Source: Brachynemurus nebulosus (lineage: Eukaryota; Arthropoda; Insecta; Neuroptera; Myrmeleontidae). From it: a stretch of DNA of 64,000 bases. The notes beneath the pieces are model-generated. The model was not told the origin of the DNA, searched no databases, and saw only the letters and a program-made list of their open reading frames with translations. The number at the start of each line of letters is the position of its first letter. The first letter of the stretch is position 1. The DNA is taken from contig JAPWDM010000004.1 in the NCBI GenBank assembly GCA_035578155.1, forward strand, positions 41,418,551 through 41,482,550, in the 5' to 3' direction. Below are positions 17,520 to 28,870 of this stretch, piece after piece. Made by a program: the position numbers and the translations under genes.

Positions 17520-18353
17520 ATGTTGACGTGGAAACAACTAGCAGTTAGTCGTGAGAAGACAAGCGGTGTGAAAAGATCCGGTTGTGGCATAGTAAACGGT
17601 GCAATCAACAAATTAGCATTTGAACTTCATATACCTGGCTATCAGTATTGTGGACCTGGAACTAGACTGCGCGAGCGATTGTTACGAGGTGATCCGGGTA
17701 TAAACAAATTGGACGCTGCATGCAAAGAACACGACATCGCCTATTCACAGTTTAAAGGTATTCAAGATCGACATAAAGCTGATTTAATACTAGCTGATAA
17801 AGCGTGGGAGCGAGTTAAATCGTCGGACGCAAATCTTGGCGAGCGAGCTGCTGCTAGGGCTGTAACGAACGTAATGAAGTCGAAAGTAAAACTAGGAATG
17901 GGTCATTCAAAGAAGAAGAACAAAAAAGGACAGAAATTAATATTTGGTGCCGGAATTCGTGATTTGAGAAGTATATTGAAGAAAAAGAAGCCGAGAACTA
18001 TTAAGAATGCGATAAAATTTGCACTGAAAGCTGCGAAGAATATTTTCAAGAAGAAGGAGGACAGTCAGTTTACAACACCGAGAATCATTCCAATTCCAAA
18101 AACTGGTGGAATTTTACCATTCTTGGTTCCACTTTTTGCCGGCCTGTCTGCTGTAGGATCACTTGCTGGAGGTGCTGCCGGTGTTGCGAAAGCAGTGAAT
18201 GCTTATAAAACAGCAAAGAAACAATTGGATGAAAATGAACGTCATAACAGGATGATGGAAGCAATTGCTCTTGGATCCAAGTCTGGAACTGGACTTTATT
18301 TGAAACCATACAGAAGAGGTTTGGGACTTTACATCGAATCAGAAAACCGCTAA
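17520..18353 (+). CDS. Phospholipase A2-like virion protein with hydrophobic tail
   Basis: ATG at 17,520 is chosen because the upstream copy of the same start aligns with it; it gives 277 residues. Residues 43-48 are YCGPGT, the calcium-loop pattern. Residues 65-75 are DAACKEHDIAY, with the His-Asp pair (71-72) of the catalytic helix. This matches the phospholipase A2-like domain of parvovirus VP1 and many Polintons. In parvoviruses it opens endosomal membranes after entry, so a membrane-crossing role is inferred here. A basic middle (KKKNKKGQK, KKKKPRTIKNA) is followed by a Gly/Ala-rich hydrophobic segment (about 196-222) and a C-terminus GLYLKPYRRGLGLYI. The protease frame begins across its last codons. 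Confidence 0.85.
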   Translation: MLTWKQLAVSREKTSGVKRSGCGIVNGAINKLAFELHIPGYQYCGPGTRLRERLLRGDPGINKLDAACKEHDIAYSQFKGIQDRHKADLILADKAWERVKSSDANLGERAAARAVTNVMKSKVKLGMGHSKKKNKKGQKLIFGAGIRDLRSILKKKKPRTIKNAIKFALKAAKNIFKKKEDSQFTTPRIIPIPKTGGILPFLVPLFAGLSAVGSLAGGAAGVAKAVNAYKTAKKQLDENERHNRMMEAIALGSKSGTGLYLKPYRRGLGLYIESENR

Positions 18354-18718
18354 GCGAGCTACCCGATCGACCATTAACTGATCGCGACATTTATCGGTTT
18401 GGAAACAAATATTTATCCAGTTTTCGTGGCGTGTTCATGAGAGATGATTTACCGAAACGGCCAAGGCGAAAGGAGTGTGGAGTCGTCAATTTGGATAATT
18501 CATCGGGACCAGGAAGCCATTGGGTAGCGTACGCCAAAGATAACAAGAACGTCGAATATTTTGACAGTTTGGGAAATTTGTCACCACCCGCAGAAGTTGT
18601 GCAATATTTACATGGCAATAATATTAAATATAATTATAACAGATATCAAAATTATGAACAGTACAACTGTGGACATTTATGTCTAGAATTTTTATGGAAT
18701 ACAAATTATTTTCAATAA
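18350..18718 (+). CDS. PRO: Adenovirus-type cysteine protease, start not found
   Basis: It matures virion proteins in related viruses. The frame carries LSELPDRPLTDRDIYRFG, GVFMRDDLPK, ECGVVNLDN, GSHWVAYAKD, EYFDSLG and YNCGHLCLEF. The His (18,518), Asp (18,563) and Cys (18,668) fit a C48/adenain-like triad. Conserved-looking sequence begins at about 18,350, overlapping the stop codon of the phospholipase-like gene in the -1 frame, yet the first in-frame ATG is only at 18,437, inside the domain. Either the start was lost, translation is coupled or frameshifted from the upstream frame, or splicing supplies a start. I see no classical slippery heptamer. It ends WNTNYFQ. The catalytic part appears intact. 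Confidence 0.85.
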   Translation, partial: LSELPDRPLTDRDIYRFGNKYLSSFRGVFMRDDLPKRPRRKECGVVNLDNSSGPGSHWVAYAKDNKNVEYFDSLGNLSPPAEVVQYLHGNNIKYNYNRYQNYEQYNCGHLCLEFLWNTNYFQ

Positions 18719-18792
18719 TTTTGGTTCACTTCTCATCTATACTTTAAATATACCCGTGGTAAGAATTTTCTCTCATTCGTATCTTAGTCACC

Positions 18793-19491
18793 ATGTCGTT
18801 AACATTAACGTTAAGTGGTGATTCATCTATACTAACAGCTGAGTATTTTCCACCCATCGATTTGCCGGGTGATTATGTATGCGGGTTGGTCAATTTTGAA
18901 ACATACAATGCAGTACCAAATATCGACGAAACAAATAACTTATTTCATTACGGTGATGATGAAGTGAAATGCATCGAGATACCTGTCGGCAATTATGATC
19001 TGGAAGATTTGGAGTTTCAAATAGAAGATCGGATACTAGAGAAGAGAAAACCGGGTGATAGCCCGCAACTTATACTTCGTGCGAATAACAATACGCTAAA
19101 AAGTGAAATAAAATGTACGGAAACAATTCATTTCGATCAAGAACGAACAATTGGCTCGCTACTTGGCTTCAGTAAGCGAAAACTTGCAGCTGGTCATTAC
19201 CACTATTCGGATAAACCAACGAATATCATGAAAGTGAATCTGATACAAATTGAAACTAACATTACAACGAACAGCTACCTGAACAACGTTCCAGCACATA
19301 ATATTTATTCGTTTTCGATTCAAGTTGAACCTGGGTATAAAATAAGCGAATCACCGAATACAGTTATTTATATGCCGGTGACCGTGAGACGGATGACATC
19401 TCTAGTTTTACGAATTGTGGATCAAGACGGCAATTTAGTGAATTTTCGAGGCGAAACGATAACAGTAAAGTTGCATTTGAAGCCAGCGTAA
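18793..19491 (+). CDS. mCP: Minor capsid (penton-like, single jelly-roll) protein
   Basis: ATG in strong context (CACCATGT) starts 232 residues beginning MSLTLTLSGDSSILTAEYF. It contains PIDLPGDYVCGLVNFETYN, VKCIEIPVGNYDLEDLE, IGSLLGFSKRKL and, at the end, MTSLVLRIVDQDGNLV. It is beta-rich throughout. By position directly before the major capsid gene and by the GNYDLEDLE and LLGF motifs I assign the Polinton minor capsid protein, which forms pentameric vertices in related viruses. The stop is two bases before the next ATG, so both may be made from one transcript. No break is visible. Confidence 0.82.
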   Translation: MSLTLTLSGDSSILTAEYFPPIDLPGDYVCGLVNFETYNAVPNIDETNNLFHYGDDEVKCIEIPVGNYDLEDLEFQIEDRILEKRKPGDSPQLILRANNNTLKSEIKCTETIHFDQERTIGSLLGFSKRKLAAGHYHYSDKPTNIMKVNLIQIETNITTNSYLNNVPAHNIYSFSIQVEPGYKISESPNTVIYMPVTVRRMTSLVLRIVDQDGNLVNFRGETITVKLHLKPA

Positions 19492-19493
19492 AA

Positions 19494-20879
19494 ATGTTGG
19501 TATTTAAAGACGAAAATGTGGTGCGACCGATCAGTCTACAATTTGCCACCAAGGTGAACGGGATCGGTGAGGAAGAAGCAACAACGACCTCCATTAACAA
19601 GAGAGAACAAACAATTTCTTCGACAATTGGGTTTCACGCTGAAGAGGAAAAAATGAGCAGCATTTTGAGCATCAATACTGGAATCGATTTCGATGAGAGC
19701 ATTTCAAACATCGAGTATCACTGCTATTCGCCATTTCTAAATGCGTTTGGAAACAGCGACGAAATACGAATCTGCTGTCAAAACCAAGATCTGATCCTGC
19801 TGCCGCACGAAAGCTGTCTGTATGTGGAAGGACAATTGTTGAAGAGTAATAAAACAGTATCGACTACAGCGGAATTATCCAACAATTCATTGGCGTACCT
19901 GTTTGAAGAAATACGATATGAACTGAACGACGTGGAAATCGATCAATGCAAGTATGTGGGATCGACAACAACGTTAATCAATTATTTGGCATTAAACGAA
20001 AATGAAAGCAAACTACTCTACAACGCTGGATGGTGTCCAGGTGAAACAACTAAAGTGACGGAAAAAGGCTACTTCAATTTCTGTCTACCATTGGCGCGGA
20101 TGTTTGGATTTCTTAACCATTACAAGAAAGTTATCATCAACGCAAAACATCAACTAATTCTGACTCGGGCTCGGACGGATCACGATGCAGTCATATCACC
20201 AACGGATGACGTCACTTTCCATATACATAAAATTCAATGGATGGTTCCACACGTTACGGTTGCAGATGGACAGAAGCTGAAGTTGTTGAAATATGTGGAA
20301 AATAGTCAAGATATTACAATTGCTTTTCGATCATGGGATATGCATATACAGCCAACGATTCCAACAGCGAGACAAAACATTTGGACGGTGAAAACATCGA
20401 CTCAGCTGGAGAAACCACGGTACATTATATTCGCTCTACAAACGGATCGACGAAATAAAAAAGATAAAGATTCCAGTATTTTCGATCACTGTGAACTTTC
20501 AGACGTCAAAGTTTATTTAAATTCGGCGAAATACCCGTACATGGATTTGAATTTGGATTTCAATAATGACAGATATGCAGTAGCATATCATATGTATTCG
20601 AAATTTCAACAAGCATATTATGATTGTAAGAAGAATGAACCGCTTTTAAGCAAAACGAAATTCAAGAATATCGCTCCAATCATATTCATCGATTGTTCTC
20701 ATCAAAACGAATCATTGAAAAGTGGACCAATGGATATTCGAATTGAATTTAAAACGTTGAAGGTGGTGCCAGAGAATACATCAGCATTTTGCCTTCTACT
20801 ACATGATCGTGTGGTTCAATATAATCCGTTGACGAATATTGTTACAAAATATGTTAAAAGCATCGCAATCCAACTATAA
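19494..20879 (+). CDS. MCP: Major capsid protein (double jelly-roll)
   Basis: The 461-residue frame starts MLVFKDENVVRPISLQFAT. It has the features I associate with Polinton major capsid proteins: DLILLPHESCLYVEGQL, FEEIRYELNDVEIDQC, NYLALNENESKLLYNAGW and DMHIQPTIPTARQNIW, then SKFQQAYYD and, at the end, FCLLLHDRVVQYNPLTN. These fit a two-domain jelly-roll trimer subunit of an icosahedral capsid. It follows the minor capsid gene with a two-base gap. The frame is unbroken and its composition is like PolB and unlike the flanks, so it is well preserved compared with the integrase. Confidence 0.85.
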   Translation: MLVFKDENVVRPISLQFATKVNGIGEEEATTTSINKREQTISSTIGFHAEEEKMSSILSINTGIDFDESISNIEYHCYSPFLNAFGNSDEIRICCQNQDLILLPHESCLYVEGQLLKSNKTVSTTAELSNNSLAYLFEEIRYELNDVEIDQCKYVGSTTTLINYLALNENESKLLYNAGWCPGETTKVTEKGYFNFCLPLARMFGFLNHYKKVIINAKHQLILTRARTDHDAVISPTDDVTFHIHKIQWMVPHVTVADGQKLKLLKYVENSQDITIAFRSWDMHIQPTIPTARQNIWTVKTSTQLEKPRYIIFALQTDRRNKKDKDSSIFDHCELSDVKVYLNSAKYPYMDLNLDFNNDRYAVAYHMYSKFQQAYYDCKKNEPLLSKTKFKNIAPIIFIDCSHQNESLKSGPMDIRIEFKTLKVVPENTSAFCLLLHDRVVQYNPLTNIVTKYVKSIAIQL

Positions 20880-20909
20880 ATCAGTCAGTTTCGCTCTAGA
20901 CAACGCACA

Positions 20910-20981
20910 ATGCAGACCGACGCAGCAATTGTTGACTTCCAAGGATTTCCAATCTGCACGGAACTCGAATCATTAATATGA
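20910..20981 (+). pseudogene. Truncated start of a gene downstream of the capsid
   Basis: ATG at 20,910 starts MQTDAAIVDFQGFPICTELE and stops after 23 codons. An N-terminus with an IVDFQGF-type motif is, as I recall, the beginning of a larger unidentified protein next to insect Polinton capsid genes. Only about 20 residues remain before the sequence changes and runs into the right terminal repeat at 21,073. A second short frame (20,978-21,181) begins over the stop, but its second half is translated terminal repeat, so I do not treat it as a gene. Confidence 0.5.
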
Positions 20982-21072
20982 AAGGAGAAGAAAAAGTACG
21001 TTATTTGAAACGACTGCTACCATCAGCGCCCATAATGAACTTTGAAGAAATAACAATTTGTCCCAAGTTGAG

Positions 21073-21875
21073 AATCATAACATCAACATACACTAGTCCT
21101 CGATGCGGCCATCATTCTGGAGCAACTTGCGCCATGGAAAATGTCATATCCATATACAAATATTATTTTAATAACATTTAAATATTTTATTGTAAAAAAT
21201 ATTTCTTTTAAAATAAATTTATTAAAATAAGAAAAAAATAAAAAAAAAAAAATAAAAATAAAAAAATAAAAAAATAAATAAAAATAAAAATTAAAAATAA
21301 AAAAAATGTGTTTTTATTTAGAGAAAACCTGTATAAACCCGTTTTCAGATAAAAATATGAAATCATACGATAAAATTCATTTTTCGCATATTAGACAGAA
21401 ATCTTCTAATGACGTCAGCTGACAATTTATACAACTTTAAACCTTTTTTCAGATAAAAATATGATAAAATTTTGAATCAAGATACAGAGTTCGCGGTGGT
21501 TCAGACTAGCAGTGTCATCTTTTAACTATCGAAAAAAAGTTTTCGATGCCATCTATTGACAATTTTTCAAACTTACACACAGTATCTACACTACGAGAGC
21601 CATCTTTTCATGGAATTTTGAATCTAGGTACAGAATTCGCGGCGGTTCCGACTAGCAACGCCATCTTTTCATGGAATTTTGAATAAAGGTACAGAGTTCA
21701 CAGTGGTTCAGACCAGAAACGCCATCTTTTCATGGAATTTTGAATCTAGGTACAGAGTTCACAGTGGTTCAGACCAGCAACGCCATCTAGACGACATAGC
21801 TTACCTATCTCCTCTAACAGTCGTTAAAAATCGGGAGGAGGGAGGATGGCCCCAAATGCCCCAAAACCTACTACT
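21073..21875 (-). repeat. Polinton right terminal inverted repeat (803 bp)
   Basis: It is the reverse complement of 4,841-5,567. It is about 76 bp longer, mainly because of an A/AAAAT-rich expansion at about 21,230-21,305 that the left end lacks. It also holds the 61-bp units (CATCTTTTCATGG at about 21,602, 21,662 and 21,723). Outside that expansion the two ends are close, which suggests recent pairing or recent insertion. Confidence 0.93.
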
Positions 21876-21881
21876 CATTAC

Positions 21882-24254
<2,373 letters not shown>

Positions 24255-24566
24255 ATGGATAATTTAACTAAAAATAGTGAGTATGACGTCATCAAACAAA
24301 CGCTAGGACAGGGACCAAATTAAACATACCTAGTCTTTTGTTTCTTTTCATTTTTGTCGTTTTATATTAGGGTAACTATAGTAACTTAAGGTTGTAGGTC
24401 GAATTGTGCTTCATTTGTTAATGATATTTTACCATTTTTAGTAATTTGACGTTACGAAGTTTTTTCCTTTATCTTTTTTTTTAATGATAAAATTTTTTCA
24501 GATAGAGACGAAGAGACTGTTACAGAAAAGTTAATACCACTGGAACGTTTACAAATTGCGGGATTT
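24255..24566 (+). CDS. Possible first two coding exons of an unknown gene
   Basis: ATG at 24,255 gives seven codons and one base up to GTGAGT (exon 24,255-24,276). A 225-nt intron ends in a long pyrimidine run and TTTTTTCAG. Exon two (24,502-24,566) then continues the frame as NRDEETVTEKLIPLERLQIA and ends at GTAAGA. Frame continuity across a canonical GT-AG intron and the charged, protein-like content support a real 5' gene end. I do not recognise the protein, and no following exon could be identified in the repeat-filled DNA downstream. A transposon gene fragment or chance remains possible. Confidence 0.35.
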
Positions 24567-25864
24567 GTAAGAATTTTATTTAATGGAAGTGTCGAATTGA
24601 CGTCCATAAATTAATGAATTATTTTTTTGGGGAAAATGTAAAATCTCTGTTAGCTACCAGCTACCAATTGAATGCTTTGGAATAGCAATGACATAACTCA
24701 TGTCATTGCCGGAATAAAATCCCAATTACTTGAAAATGTGGTTTAAATATGGACTAACAAAATATCAGAAATTATTTTAAAATACATCATCCAGATTTAA
24801 AAAAACAATACAAAATGGTTTTCAAGATATAACTTGTTTTTTCTTTTTGTAATACACGTCATCAATTTTCTTTGTCTGTTTTGTACAATTTTTCTTATCT
24901 TCTCTAGTTTTCTTGATTTATGGCAATAATAGCCTTAATGTAATAGGTAAATTTGGTCTATATCGTTAAATATATCTATTTGTTTTCGTATGACATCATA
25001 AATATTTTAAAATGTAGTTATTCACGACAAACGATTTTCAACTACTTTTAAATTAGTTGAAACGAAATGTATACAATTTTTATTGCGATAACTAAAAAAA
25101 AAAGCTTAATTAACAATTCGCCCATTTTTATGCTAATTACGAATTATGGATTTATTTTTCTCCCCTATTCTTACCTTCAAATGATTTATTAATAAATTAA
25201 TAGCTACATAAATGATACGAATAAAATCAGTAACTGAAATTTCGGTAACCTGAGTGTCAAATTTTTATTTTTTCTGTAAAAATGGCCAAGTTTGTTTAGA
25301 GAATTTGACTTATTTTGCGGATGAAATTTTTCTGTCAGATTTCGCAGCATAAGTACATGTGCCAATATGAGAGTGTAACAGGATTTTTTATTTTTAACCA
25401 TGTTCCACCAAATGCAAACTTTTGTATTTATATGTTAGAGCAGACTCCCAGATGATTATATAATATTTATTTGGTTGGTATATCTCCAGTGGTTCCTGTA
25501 AAAAACCACTCCTAAATAATAATAATATTGTTTTACACTTCCTAAAATTAATCGAAAAATATAAAAAAATACTAAATATAGAGCTGATTGATATCTATTT
25601 TTTGAAGTTCGATTCATTCAAATATCTATCATAGTTTCTGAGAAAAAAGAAAATATCGTTAAAGGTTGTTACCCCCATATCTCCCTTATAAGTGAGAACA
25701 GAGATCTAAAATCACGGGTTTGAATACTTTGGGCAAAGAAGCAATATTTAAAAGGTTAAACTATGTCCATTGACGTCAGTGCAATTTTTATATGGTCCCT
25801 AGACCCTCAAGCTATAAGTCTGCTAGACCCTTTTATAAGCGTTTCGTTCGAAAATTATCGTGGC

Positions 25865-25947
<83 letters not shown>

Positions 25948-27525
25948 TCCGTCTCATAATATTGCCTCACTAATAATTTTTATATTTCACTTACAATATT
26001 TTAGAGAAACAGGTTAGCCAGTAATACGTTAGTCGTATATTTCGAAAATGTTTTATTGTGTAAAAAAAAATATGCAGTATTTGTTTAAATAAAATAAACG
26101 CACAAACAAATCACAAAAGTTATACCAAAAACATGTAAAATTAATATAACTTTTTGTCCCATAATATAGCTTCACTTTTCAAAAATTAAGTATAATAGAT
26201 CGTATAATAGATCGTAGGAAAAAAGTATTGAAACCTTTTTTGTTGCATAATCTACAAAATATATCTAAGCTGTTTTACCACTAATTTTGTCATTTAAGAA
26301 GTATTTACGAAAAACCAATTTCCTTGACCTTTGACCTGGAATAAAATTTTTAACAGATGAGGGATTGATGTGGACTTTTCGCATTGGTATATGCGAAGCA
26401 CTATCCGAATTTTTTTGAAGTTATATGTTTGTTTTGACTGGCCTATAAGCGAATACATATATATAAGGTATAATTATACGGTATATACCGTATGTACTGT
26501 ATATACATAGTATATGCGATACTATAAGAACTTCAAATACAATTTTTTGGTAATTAATATATCTTTTTTGGTTGTTGTCTATCATGTGATAGAAAGCTAT
26601 GAGTAACTGAACTAGACAAGTAATAAAATAATAGGTAGAATGATGAAATTGAAAGCGAATTATCGATTTTTGAAGATGTCTTTTCATTTTTACCAAAATT
26701 AGAAACGACGTAACTGTAGAAGAAGTCATTTTGATTGCAAAAATAAAAAATTTGTACCAAATTATTCAAATTCAATTCACATACATAATTTTTTCTCTAA
26801 TCAACCAGAAGGATTTTTTTTTAAATTTTGATGATGTTATCAAGTTTACTAAAATTTTTTACTAAAATTTTTAAGTGCTTCTTAAATCACAAGCATAATG
26901 GTAGAATGATGAATTTTATCAGTTTTGCTTATCGTAAATTACATATTGAAATTATTTTTCCATTTCTGACTACGTATGATTCTAGGGTTAAATATTAATA
27001 AGTAACGTAAAAAGTTAAATCCAAAGTACAAATACAGTTAGCATTGAACAATTTTTTCTAGAACTACTAAATTGAAATAAAAATGTTGAAATATCGTCTT
27101 CACCTAAAAATCTGTAATTTTCTCCTCGTCGCAGAATTTTTAATATTCTTTTTTTACAACATTTTTCGGATCTACAATTTTCATGAAAATTCCTGTTCAT
27201 TGTTTTTTTTCCCTCGGTAATGAAATATTTTGTCGTGATAAAAAGTAGGTTGCATCTTTCTACGCCACTTCAGTTATCGCTACACAACGTTTCGAGTCAG
27301 CTGGTTAAGCGGTTTAAGCCTGAAGACTAAATACACAACCTTTTAAATACATTTTCCCACGAGAATCAGATAGTTCTCTAAAATAGAAGGTAGCCTATAT
27401 CCTTTTATGTCTTTCCAGATATTACTGTGCAAAATTTCAAGTTGATTGGTTAAACTGCTGAGACGCATAAGCGAGATAAATATTCTCGCATAAATAATAA
27501 TATTAGTATGATTGTATTAACTAAG
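24567..27525. other. Gene-free AT-rich DNA with a (TA)n tract and repeat ends
   Basis: A (TA)n tract spans 25,868-25,944. Left of it, GCGTTTCGTTCGAAAATTATCG is an inverted relative of the sequence right of the (TA)n at 62,347-62,406. Right of it, CAGTCCGTCTCATAATATTG resembles a Tc1/mariner-type end. No gene seen. Confidence 0.5.
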
Positions 27526-27881
27526 TATACAGCCATTTTTTTGTTACGGACATGACATTTACACACACTTTACACGCCTTCTCATAAGAAAAAAAAAATA
27601 GAAGTTACTTTTTCTTATAAATTTTCAATACTAAGAAGATAGACAAATTAATGTGTACACAATATTTGTACTGAATATAAAATACATAACTTTATTAGCT
27701 CTAGCATTAAAACTAATAATGTTATGTATTTTATATTCAGTACAAATATTGTGTACACATTCGTCTATCTGCTTAGTATTGAAAATTTATAAGAAAAAAA
27801 TAACTTCTATTTTTTTTTCTTATGAGAAAGCGTGTAAAGTGCGTGTAAATGTCATGTCCGTAACAAAAGAATGGCTGTATA
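27526..27881. mobile_element. Palindromic TA-flanked MITE
   Basis: Two arms of about 165-170 bp are near-perfect reverse complements: TATACAGCCATTTTTTTGTT at the left, TAACAAAAGAATGGCTGTATA at the right. They are separated by a few tens of bases around 27,695. TA at both ends suggests a Tc1/mariner-type non-autonomous element. The apparent 118-codon frame crossing it is a by-product of the palindrome. Confidence 0.9.
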
Positions 27882-28189
27882 CAAATGCAAAAAACAAAAT
27901 GCTAACATTAATAAAAACTCCTGGTTCAGGTTTTCCCAATATCCTAACAGTAATCGTTTATCTACAGCTTTATTGTGGTTTGACAGCTTCTTTTTCTAAT
28001 AAAAATTAATAGGCCAAGAGCCCAACGTAAAAAATAAAATTCATTTTAAAATAATGTAAAAGTAGTTGTTTGAAACATTCTCGAGGAATCTTATCCAACA
28101 GGGGAGTCCCATTTTCAACATAAGCAGGTTGTTTGCTGTTCGAGTCAATGTGAGATGTAAAGATCCCTCATAAAATCGATCTAAATTAC

Positions 28190-28870
28190 AACGAAACCGC
28201 AAGAAGTCGAAAACTCAAAAAATATTTAAACTTCATCAATATGTAGAAGGTGGCTACCTAATAACACAAAAAATACCAGATGCTGCTAAAAAACGATTTC
28301 AGGGGGTGAAACACCCCCTGAAAATCAAAGCTCAGAAATTCAAAATTTGTTTGTACATAACTTACAGAGTTCTAGTAACAGTTAGATACATATAACATAA
28401 TTCTTGCATCTACACATTTTGAAGGGGTGAAATCACCTGTTCAACTGTATGCTTAAAAATTTAAAAATTGGGAAATTTTGTTTATATAATATACTATACA
28501 GAGTTCCAATGATAAATACTTATATTAGATTTTACGTAAACAAATTCTTAACGGATAAAACAATCCGTCAAATGTGTACATAAAAATTTAAAAATTGATG
28601 GAAAATTTTTCAGCCGTTAAAAATTTATGAACGCAAAAATAATATATTTATCACTGGAACTCTGAATAGTACATATAAACAAAAACTAAAATGTGTAGAT
28701 GCAAAAAATAATGTTATATTTATTACTAAAATTCTCTAAGGTATGTATAAATCAAATTCAGTAAATTTTTAAGTTTTCGAGTTCAAACTTTGAGAGGGTA
28801 TTTCACCCTCTAAAATCGTTTTTTAGCAGCAACTGATTTTTTATGTTATTTAAGTATATTGCTATTAAGT
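28190..28870. mobile_element. Second copy of the palindromic 120-bp-unit family
   Basis: GTGGCTACCTAATAACA followed by GCTGCTAAAAAACGATTT and a GGGGGTGAAACACCCCC core matches, in reverse, the end of the element at 700-2,350. The opposite end (ATCGTTTTTTAGCAGCAACTGA) is its inverted partner. It holds fewer internal units than the first copy. Confidence 0.7.

Larger units (their letters stand above)
17274..17588. repeat. 157-bp tandem duplication of divergent promoter and gene start
   Basis: Copy one (17,274-17,430) and copy two (17,431-17,588) both run from ACTAATAAA through the promoter into the first 23 codons of the phospholipase-like gene. Differences are few (for example GTCGACGCGG against GTTGACGTGG, plus one inserted base before the second ATG). 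Copy one starts MSTRKQLAVSREKTSGVK and then runs into the second copy's upstream DNA, stopping after 35 codons (17,362-17,469). Copy two leads the full gene. Confidence 0.95.
4841..21875 (+). mobile_element. Polinton/Maverick element, 17,035 bp, decayed
   Basis: The element starts AGTAGTAGGTTTTGGGG and ends with its reverse complement. It is flanked on both sides by CATTAC (4,835-4,840 and 21,876-21,881). AG...CT termini and a 6-bp target duplication are hallmarks of Polintons. The gene set agrees: protein-primed PolB, retroviral-type integrase with chromodomain, packaging ATPase, adenovirus-type cysteine protease and two jelly-roll capsid proteins. PolB, the phospholipase-like protein, protease and capsid genes read rightward; the integrase, ATPase and three other genes read leftward. 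Damage to the integrase, polymerase leader, protease start and a gene at the right end makes this copy non-autonomous. Intact target duplications suggest the insertion is not ancient. Confidence 0.95.

Noticed and set aside
18340..18356. Programmed -1 frameshift signal between phospholipase-like gene and protease
   Set aside because: The local AGAAAAC is not a true slippery heptamer in the upstream frame; kept only as an open question.
20978..21181. 67-codon frame after the capsid gene
   Set aside because: Its second half is translated terminal inverted repeat and its first half overlaps the stub of another gene; no conserved motif.
27300..27345. Possible protein-coding exon near TTCGAGTCAGCTGG
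   Set aside because: No open frame of useful length and no splice sites in register.
27653..28009. 118-codon frame
   Set aside because: It spans the palindromic MITE; the two halves are reverse complements, so the frame has no independent meaning.
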